A stretch of DNA of 64,000 bases, from contig NZ_SOCE01000002.1 of the NCBI RefSeq assembly GCF_004365175.1, positions 806,001 to 870,000 on the forward strand, written 5' to 3'. This stretch comes from Kribbella voronezhensis (GTDB lineage Bacteria > Actinomycetota > Actinomycetes > Propionibacteriales > Kribbellaceae). Each line of letters starts with the position of its first letter. The stretch's first letter is position 1. The position numbers and the translations under genes were made by a program. Of this stretch, positions 59,153-64,000 are shown in pieces. The notes below the pieces were generated by a model that made no database searches, had not been told where the DNA came from, and was given only the letters and a program-made list of their open reading frames with translations.

Positions 59153-59854
59153 ATGGATGATCGGGAACTGATGGAGGCTGCGGCCCGGCTGGTGAAGTCG
59201 CTGACGCCGGGCGACCTGGACCACACGCTGAGCCGGATCACGGCGGCGGCGGTCGAGGTCCTCCCGGAGGTGGAGTACGCGAGCATCACGGTCAAGCACA
59301 GCGACGGCCGGCTGGAGACGGTGGCGCCGACCGACGAGGTGCTGTGGGGTGTCGATGCAGCGCAGTACGACCTGCAGGAAGGGCCTTGTTACGAGGCGGC
59401 TGTCGACACGGCGCACGTCATCTCGCCCGACCTGGCCGCCGACGCGCGGTTCCCGCGGTACGCCACGACCGCCGTGGCGGTCGGGATCCGGGCCCAGGCA
59501 GGGCTCCGGCTCTTCGACGCACCGAGATCGCAGGGTGCGCTCAATCTCTACTCCACCGAAGTCGGTTCGTTCACGGACCTGGGATCGCTCGGGCAGCTCT
59601 TCGCCCATCAGTCGGCACTGGCGATCGGATACGCCCAGGAGGTCGACAACCTGCAGGTGGCGCTGCAGACCCGGCGGACGATCGGGCAGGCCATCGGGAT
59701 CCTGATGGAGCGCTACAGCCTGACCGACCAACGGGCGTTCGCCTTCCTGACCAGACTTTCCCAGCACGGCAACGTCAAGCTCAACCGGGTGGCCGAGCAG
59801 CTCGTCGGCGATGCCGAGAACAAGGGCGAACGCGGTACGGGCCAGGATCGCTGA
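59153..59854 (+). CDS. GAF-ANTAR transcription antitermination protein (3)
   Basis: A 233-residue GAF-ANTAR protein. GAF: PEVEYASITVKHSDGRLETVAPTDE, DLQEGPCYEAAVDTAHVISPDLA, RLFDAPRSQGALNLYSTE. ANTAR: RTIGQAIGILMERYSLTDQRAFAFLTRLSQHGNVKLNRVAEQLV. The sequence is closer to protein 4 (60747) than to proteins 1 and 2. GGAGGGG lies 12 bases before the ATG at 59153, a longer spacing than usual. It converges on the STAS-ANTAR gene with seven bases between. Confidence 0.92.
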   Translation: MDDRELMEAAARLVKSLTPGDLDHTLSRITAAAVEVLPEVEYASITVKHSDGRLETVAPTDEVLWGVDAAQYDLQEGPCYEAAVDTAHVISPDLAADARFPRYATTAVAVGIRAQAGLRLFDAPRSQGALNLYSTEVGSFTDLGSLGQLFAHQSALAIGYAQEVDNLQVALQTRRTIGQAIGILMERYSLTDQRAFAFLTRLSQHGNVKLNRVAEQLVGDAENKGERGTGQDR

Positions 59855-59861
59855 CCCGGCC

Positions 59862-60578
59862 TCAAGCCGTGTAGTTGCCGCTCCGGAGCCCGGCGGCGAT
59901 GTCGACCAGCAGCGCGTCGGTCGTGACCGGTTCGAGCTGTCCGCCTTGCCGCTGGCGCACCGCTGCCACGAAGTGCTCCGCGAGGACACGCAACGGAACT
60001 CTGCTGTTGCGCGAGTGCCAGGTGAGCATCGCGAACGCCGCGTCGGCCTCCAGCCCGTAGACCGCCATCAGGATCCCCTTCGCTTGATCGATGGTTGCCC
60101 GGGACAACAGCGCCCGGTGGAGCTGCCGTACTTCGGCCAGCAGGGTCTGCTGATCGGGCAGCGCGGCTCCCGGTGTGGCCAGCATCCCCTCGACGGCCTC
60201 GGCGACCGTCTCGAACGTCCGGAGCTGCTGGGGGCGATCACCGCAGAGCCGGTGCAGAAGCAGGCGCTGCGCCCGGCGGAAACCGGCGACCCCGACCGGT
60301 AACCCGGCCGCACTGTGGACGACGGCCTCGGCCAGCGCCGTCAGCCCGGTTTCGTCCGAAGGGGCGAGCGTCGTCGCGTCGATCAGGATGCGCTCGGGTC
60401 GCTGAGTCGACGCGTCGTGCAGGATCGAGCGCAGCGGCCGGCCCGAGCGGCTGGTGAGCCGGCCGATCAGCCGGGCGATCAGCAACGGGGGAGTGAAATC
60501 CAGGTCGACCTCGAGGTCGGAGCACGGCCGGGCCGCCCAGCGGAACCGTGGTCCGGGACTGTCAGGGGATGGTTGCAC
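59862..60578 (-). CDS. STAS-ANTAR hybrid regulator
   Basis: A 238-residue protein on the opposite strand. Residues about 20-120 look like a STAS/anti-sigma-antagonist-like domain (FTPPLLIARLIGRLTSRSGRPLRSIL; ERILIDATTLAPSDETGLTALAEAV), followed by an ANTAR domain (residues about 155-212: ATIDQAKGILMAVYGLEADAAFAMLTWHSRNSRVPLRVLAEHFV). It could link partner-switching stress signals to RNA antitermination. GTG start at 60578 with GAGG seven bases upstream. Confidence 0.88.
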   Translation of the reverse strand: MQPSPDSPGPRFRWAARPCSDLEVDLDFTPPLLIARLIGRLTSRSGRPLRSILHDASTQRPERILIDATTLAPSDETGLTALAEAVVHSAAGLPVGVAGFRRAQRLLLHRLCGDRPQQLRTFETVAEAVEGMLATPGAALPDQQTLLAEVRQLHRALLSRATIDQAKGILMAVYGLEADAAFAMLTWHSRNSRVPLRVLAEHFVAAVRQRQGGQLEPVTTDALLVDIAAGLRSGNYTA

Positions 60579-60746
60579 CGCAAATCCTCACTGGCGAGGT
60601 GGGATCCAGGCTGCGCACTCAACCTGTGTCCAAGGTAGGCAGGCCACGCGCTTTGCGTCCAGGCGAAGAGCGCCGTCGGCAACGGCCCGGATCAGGCGTA
60701 CTGTCGAAGACATCCCATTCAGCTCCTCCGGACGGAGGGCCAGGAC

Positions 60747-61436
60747 ATGGAGCTGCGCGAACTCATCGCCGTGATGACGGACGTCGCCGAGACGCTGCAG
60801 TTACCGATCGACCTGACCGATGCCCTCGCCGTGATCACCCGCTCGGCGGCGGAGTCCGTTCCCGGGGTCGATCACGTCAGCATCTCGGTGACGGCGAGGA
60901 ATCACCAGATCCAGACACTGGCCCCCACTGATCCGGTGGCCGTCCGTGCCGACGAACTGCAGTACACACTGCGGGAAGGTCCGTGTTACGAGGCGGTCCA
61001 CGGCCGGCCGGTCGTCCAGGTGGACGACCTCGCCACCGACCCGCGCTGGCCGAGCTACGGAGCCCAGGCGGCCTGCCTGTTCGGGCTGGGATCGCAGCTG
61101 GCCTTCCAGTTCGAGGCCGCACCACACGTCCGGGGCGCACTGAACCTGTACTTCGACCGTCCGTCCGCGATCGACCCCGAAACCCGCCAGTTCGGCATGA
61201 TGTTCGCCCGGCTGGTCGCGCTCGCGCTCGGCTGGGCCCGGCAAGGCGAGACGATGACCCGGGCGCTGCAGTCGCGCACCACGATCGGGCAGGCCGTCGG
61301 CATCCTGATGGAGCGCTACCGGCTGGACGACGACCGCGCCTTCTCCTTCCTGGTCCGCCTGTCCCAGTCGACCAACGTCAAACTCCACGACGTCGCCGCC
61401 GGCATCATCACCGACACCGTCAACCACGCCGGCTGA
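60747..61436 (+). CDS. GAF-ANTAR transcription antitermination protein (4)
   Basis: A 229-residue GAF-ANTAR protein very similar in plan to protein 3 (GVDHVSISVTARNHQIQTLAPTDPV; TLREGPCYEAVHGRPVVQVDDLA; RTTIGQAVGILMERYRLDDDRAFSFLVRLSQSTNVKLHDVAAGII). The shared ILMERYxLxDxRAF core suggests a local duplication. ATG 60747 after GGAGGGCCAGGAC. It is divergent from the STAS-ANTAR gene. Confidence 0.92.
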   Translation: MELRELIAVMTDVAETLQLPIDLTDALAVITRSAAESVPGVDHVSISVTARNHQIQTLAPTDPVAVRADELQYTLREGPCYEAVHGRPVVQVDDLATDPRWPSYGAQAACLFGLGSQLAFQFEAAPHVRGALNLYFDRPSAIDPETRQFGMMFARLVALALGWARQGETMTRALQSRTTIGQAVGILMERYRLDDDRAFSFLVRLSQSTNVKLHDVAAGIITDTVNHAG

Positions 61437-61475
61437 CCACCGTTAGTACGCCGTACCGCGGGGTACCGGCGCGGC

Positions 61476-62261
61476 ATGCCTACAGCGATAGTCACCGGTT
61501 CTGACAGCGGTATCGGCAAGGCGACCGCGGTCGCGCTGGCCAACGACGGCTTCGACGTCGGAGTGACCTGGCACAGCGACTCCGAGGGCGCCGAGCAGAC
61601 AGCCAAGGAGGTTCGGTCGCTCGGCCGCCGCGCCGAGGTGCGGCAGCTTGATCTGCTCGATCTGCCTGCGGCCGCTGACGTCATCGACGACCTGGCCGAC
61701 ACGCTGGGCGGTGTCGACGTGCTGGTCGCCAACAGCGGAACCGGCACCAGCGAACTGGCCGTGGAGCTGTCCTTCGACGACTGGCGGAAAGTGTTGTCGG
61801 TCGATCTCGACGGAGCCTTCCTCTGCCTGCAGAGGGCCGCCCGCCGGATGATCCAGCAGGGCCGTGGTGGCCGGCTGATCGCGGTGACGAGCGTGCACGA
61901 GCACCAGCCACGGGTCGGCTCGGCGCCGTACGACGCGGCCAAGGGCGGCCTCGGCCTGCTGATCAAGACGCTGGCGCTGGAACTGGGGGAGTACGGGATC
62001 ACCGCGAACGCGGTGGCGCCTGGTGAGATCGCCACCCCGATGACCGGCCAGGAAGACGAGGATCCGCGCGGTACGAAACGTCCCGGCGTACCGCTCGGCC
62101 GGCCCGGCGACGCGCGTGAGATCGCGGCCGTGATCGCCTTCCTGGCCTCACCGGGTGCTGCTTATGTGACCGGCGCGAGCATCGCCGCCGACGGCGGGAT
62201 GCTCAACATGGGCCCGATGGCAGGCAGCCACCTCACCTCCGACGACTGGCGCCGCCCCTGA
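61476..62261 (+). CDS. short-chain dehydrogenase/reductase
   Basis: A 261-residue classical SDR similar to glucose 1-dehydrogenase/3-oxoacyl reductase types. TGSDSGIGKATA near residues 7-18, LVANSGTG replacing NNAG, VTSVHEHQP with the catalytic Ser position, YDAAKGGLG pair, and a final AAYVTGASIAADGGML. The substrate is not evident. It stands alone, 40 bases behind the last ANTAR gene, and converges on the methyltransferase gene. Confidence 0.88.
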   Translation: MPTAIVTGSDSGIGKATAVALANDGFDVGVTWHSDSEGAEQTAKEVRSLGRRAEVRQLDLLDLPAAADVIDDLADTLGGVDVLVANSGTGTSELAVELSFDDWRKVLSVDLDGAFLCLQRAARRMIQQGRGGRLIAVTSVHEHQPRVGSAPYDAAKGGLGLLIKTLALELGEYGITANAVAPGEIATPMTGQEDEDPRGTKRPGVPLGRPGDAREIAAVIAFLASPGAAYVTGASIAADGGMLNMGPMAGSHLTSDDWRRP

Positions 62262-62318
62262 CGGACCGCGGGTCGCCGATCGGTGTACGGGGTCCGGGTC
62301 CGGTGAGGCGATGGTCGA

Positions 62319-62966
62319 TCAAGAGCGGTCGGCTTTCGCGCGGATGATCACGACTTCTTCCTCGTCGATGTCGGCGGGGATCGTGCCGGCCTGCTGCTGG
62401 GCGCGCATCAGCGGTCCGAGCGGTCCTCGGCGGCGGCTGCGCACCTCGACCTCGGTGAGCCCGGCTTGCTCGAGCCGGTTCACGGTCGTGTCGGTTCCGA
62501 TCAGGGAGGAGTGCACGAGGAGCAGGGTTCCGCTGGGTCGCAGGTGCTCAGGCGCCTGATCGCAGAGGTTGTCGAGGACGATCCGGCCGTCGTGACCGGC
62601 CTCCCACGCGCGACTCGGCCCGCGGCGCGGGACGTCGGGTCTCGGGGACGGCACGTACGGCGGGTTGCTCACGATCAGGTCGAACCGCTCGCCCGCCACG
62701 GGTGCGAAGGTTCGCCCGCGGCGCGTCCGGACGCGCACACCCGATCGCCTCGCGTTCAGCTTCACGGTGAGGAGTGCGCGGCGGGACACGTCGACGGCCG
62801 TCGTCGTCGCACCGCAGGCCGCCGCGGTGAGGGCGAGAACCCCACTGCCGGTGCAGACATCGAGCGCCAGTGAGCCCGGACCGATGTTCTCCTCGCGGAT
62901 GGCTTCGGCCAGCATCCAGGAGTCGGAGATCGGGGCGAACACCCCCGGCAAGGTCAGCAGCTTCAT
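62319..62966 (-). CDS. PrmC/HemK-like class I methyltransferase
   Basis: A 215-residue SAM-dependent methyltransferase. Motif I LALDVCTGSGVLALTAAACG, the acidic loop in TAVDVSRRAL and the catalytic NPPY in FDLIVSNPPYVPSPRPD are those of the N5-glutamine/adenine methyltransferase group; the protein is shorter than PrmC because the N-terminal helical domain is absent. Likely methylates Gln or Asn in a protein, or a small amine. ATG 62966 overlaps the stop of the GCS2-type gene (ATGA). Confidence 0.88.
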   Translation of the reverse strand: MKLLTLPGVFAPISDSWMLAEAIREENIGPGSLALDVCTGSGVLALTAAACGATTTAVDVSRRALLTVKLNARRSGVRVRTRRGRTFAPVAGERFDLIVSNPPYVPSPRPDVPRRGPSRAWEAGHDGRIVLDNLCDQAPEHLRPSGTLLLVHSSLIGTDTTVNRLEQAGLTEVEVRSRRRGPLGPLMRAQQQAGTIPADIDEEEVVIIRAKADRS

Positions 62967-64000
62967 GCCGGGAACACCTCCGCCAGCCAGGGAACGACCC
63001 GTTGCGGCCCGAGCGCTCGCAACTGCTTCACCGGTGGGTTCTCGACCATCGCCCGTACGCCGTCCAGGCCGCCGGCCGCGTAGTGCTCGGCGCCGTCGAT
63101 GAGGTCGTGCAGACAGCGACTGGTGGGCCGGGCCTCGCCGGTTCGAAGGTCGAGCAGCTCGCCGCCGACTCCGTCTCGCAGGGCGGCCCAGCGGTTCTCC
63201 GCGATCTTCCACGACGGCGTCGGTGGGCCGAGCTCGCCGAGGTGGTACCGGTCTGTCAGTTGGGCCGCGAGAGCTTGGACGAGCTGGGCGATCGCGCTGG
63301 TCTGCTCGGTGGTCGCCTGGACGTCGAGCACCCGGAGTTCGAGGGTGCCGTACCGAAGGTGCGGCCGGAGCTCCCACCACCATTCCGCGGCGTCCGCCAC
63401 CGCGCCGCCGCGGGCCAGCCAGGCCAGGTCGTCGGCGAACTGCTCCCAGGAGTCGATGATCGGCGGCACACCTTGACGCGGGAGTTGCGAGGCGATCACC
63501 GGGCGTATGGAGCACAGACCGGTGTCCCGTCCGGCGGCGAAGGGAGCGGAGGCCGCCAGGGCGGCCAGTTCGGGCAGGAGATCGCGCAGCGCGTGGTACA
63601 CCGCCAGCGTGCAATCGGCGTCGCCGAAGGCCAGGTGCACCTGCAACGACGAGACCAATTGCCGATTGATGACCTCGGGGTAGCGAGCGCTCAGGCCGGC
63701 GGCGCGCTCCGTACGGGACAGTGCGGTGGATCGGTCGAGGAGTGGATGGACGGGCGCCGCGATCGGGGCCAGCTCTGGATCGCAGGCGGCGGCGATCAGG
63801 GCTCGACAGGCGCGAAGCTCTTCGACAGCACCGGCGACATCGGTATGGACGGAGGTCGCGATCTCGAGCTGGCACGCCGGGAGCTCGGGTTTGACCCGGG
63901 GGTCGCCGACATCCTGGACCAGCCCCGCGGCATCTGCGGGCAGCCAGTTGTCCCGGCGTACCAGCAGAAGCTCCTCTTCGAAGCCCACGGTTCCCGGGAC
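62963..64000 (-). CDS. GCS2-type carboxylate-amine ligase (YbdK/EgtA-like), 5' end beyond window
   Basis: The visible 345 codons encode most of a glutamate-cysteine ligase type 2 protein, which makes an amide bond between a carboxylate such as Glu and an amine using ATP. TVGFEEELLLV at the start is the family's Mg2+/ATP strand, with QLEIATSVHTDV, SLQVHLAFGDADCTLAVYHALRDLLP, WWWELRPHLRYGTLELRVLDVQ and NRWAALRDGVGGELLD in order. GTG 63988 is in frame, but the frame stays open to base 64000, so the true start probably lies outside. Coupled to the methyltransferase. Confidence 0.9.
   Translation of the reverse strand, partial: VPGTVGFEEELLLVRRDNWLPADAAGLVQDVGDPRVKPELPACQLEIATSVHTDVAGAVEELRACRALIAAACDPELAPIAAPVHPLLDRSTALSRTERAAGLSARYPEVINRQLVSSLQVHLAFGDADCTLAVYHALRDLLPELAALAASAPFAAGRDTGLCSIRPVIASQLPRQGVPPIIDSWEQFADDLAWLARGGAVADAAEWWWELRPHLRYGTLELRVLDVQATTEQTSAIAQLVQALAAQLTDRYHLGELGPPTPSWKIAENRWAALRDGVGGELLDLRTGEARPTSRCLHDLIDGAEHYAAGGLDGVRAMVENPPVKQLRALGPQRVVPWLAEVFPA

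Noticed and set aside
1-64000. tRNA, rRNA, CRISPR arrays, insertion sequences and prophage genes
   Set aside because: I looked for transposase or integrase motifs, regularly spaced repeats and cloverleaf-like stretches by eye and found none. A tRNAscan or CRISPR finder run would be more reliable.

Overview
The window is very GC-rich (I estimate about 70% by eye) and nearly fully coding. Genes sit in tightly overlapping operons with ATGA, GTGA or TGATG junctions, and GTG starts are common. Gene content is that of a soil actinomycete: a SigB/SigF-type sigma factor, WS/DGAT acyltransferase, GAF-ANTAR proteins, a single-chain topoisomerase IB, a Tat-exported PhoX, DUF6343, DUF3072 and DUF4383. 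The overall style suggests Kribbella or a close relative in the Propionibacteriales. That genus call is inference from gene repertoire, not from a marker gene. I see no rRNA, tRNA, CRISPR array, insertion sequence or prophage.

Region 1 (1-12.2 kb) is a stress and envelope neighbourhood. It holds the end of an ABC-2 permease, a flavin-binding PNPOx-like protein, a SHOCT protein, Hsp20, a membrane protein fused to a degenerate HAD domain, a flippase-like protein coupled to a GDPD-like enzyme, a PAP2-type enzyme coupled to a DUF3048 protein, many small proteins, and a SigB-type sigma factor with small stress genes downstream.

Region 2 (12.3-23.1 kb) is the most striking part. Nine genes are chained by 1-4 base overlaps: carbamoyltransferase, a GT2-GmhB fusion, GT9, two GT1/GT4-type transferases, GmhA, HldE, SDR and a second GT9. 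A UDP-xylose-synthase-like epimerase faces them and overlaps the last gene. Together they encode most of an ADP-heptose pathway plus at least five glycosyltransferases in an organism without LPS, so a heptose-containing surface glycan or small glycoconjugate is likely.

Region 3 (23.1-37 kb) has topoisomerase IB, an Hrp1-like CBS protein, PhoX, an ABC-F gene with a decayed first ATP site, a tannase-family esterase, an alpha/beta hydrolase, and a lipid operon of SDR, ceramidase-like, E2-like acyltransferase and WS/DGAT genes.

Region 4 (37-47.7 kb) has a tandem universal stress protein with an MgtA-type P-ATPase, a NarL-type two-component system, an ABC exporter, a TPR-like repeat protein, a pentapeptide-repeat protein and a threonine/proline-rich surface protein. 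Region 5 (47.6-57.5 kb) is a sugar-uptake locus (binding protein, two permeases, MFS, a large putative glycosidase) followed by manganese catalase, an MFS exporter and DUF4383. Region 6 (57.7-64 kb) contains five ANTAR proteins in under 4 kb, an SDR, and a PrmC-like methyltransferase coupled to a GCS2-type ligase cut by the window edge.

Many genes in regions 1, 3 and 4 resemble members of the mycobacterial DosR dormancy regulon: Hsp20, Hrp1-type CBS protein, USP, P-type ATPase, WS/DGAT and PNPOx-like protein. Several are preceded by sequences fitting GGGNCNNNNGNCCC. I propose a DosR/OsdR-like regulon, but the motif alone is weak at this GC content.
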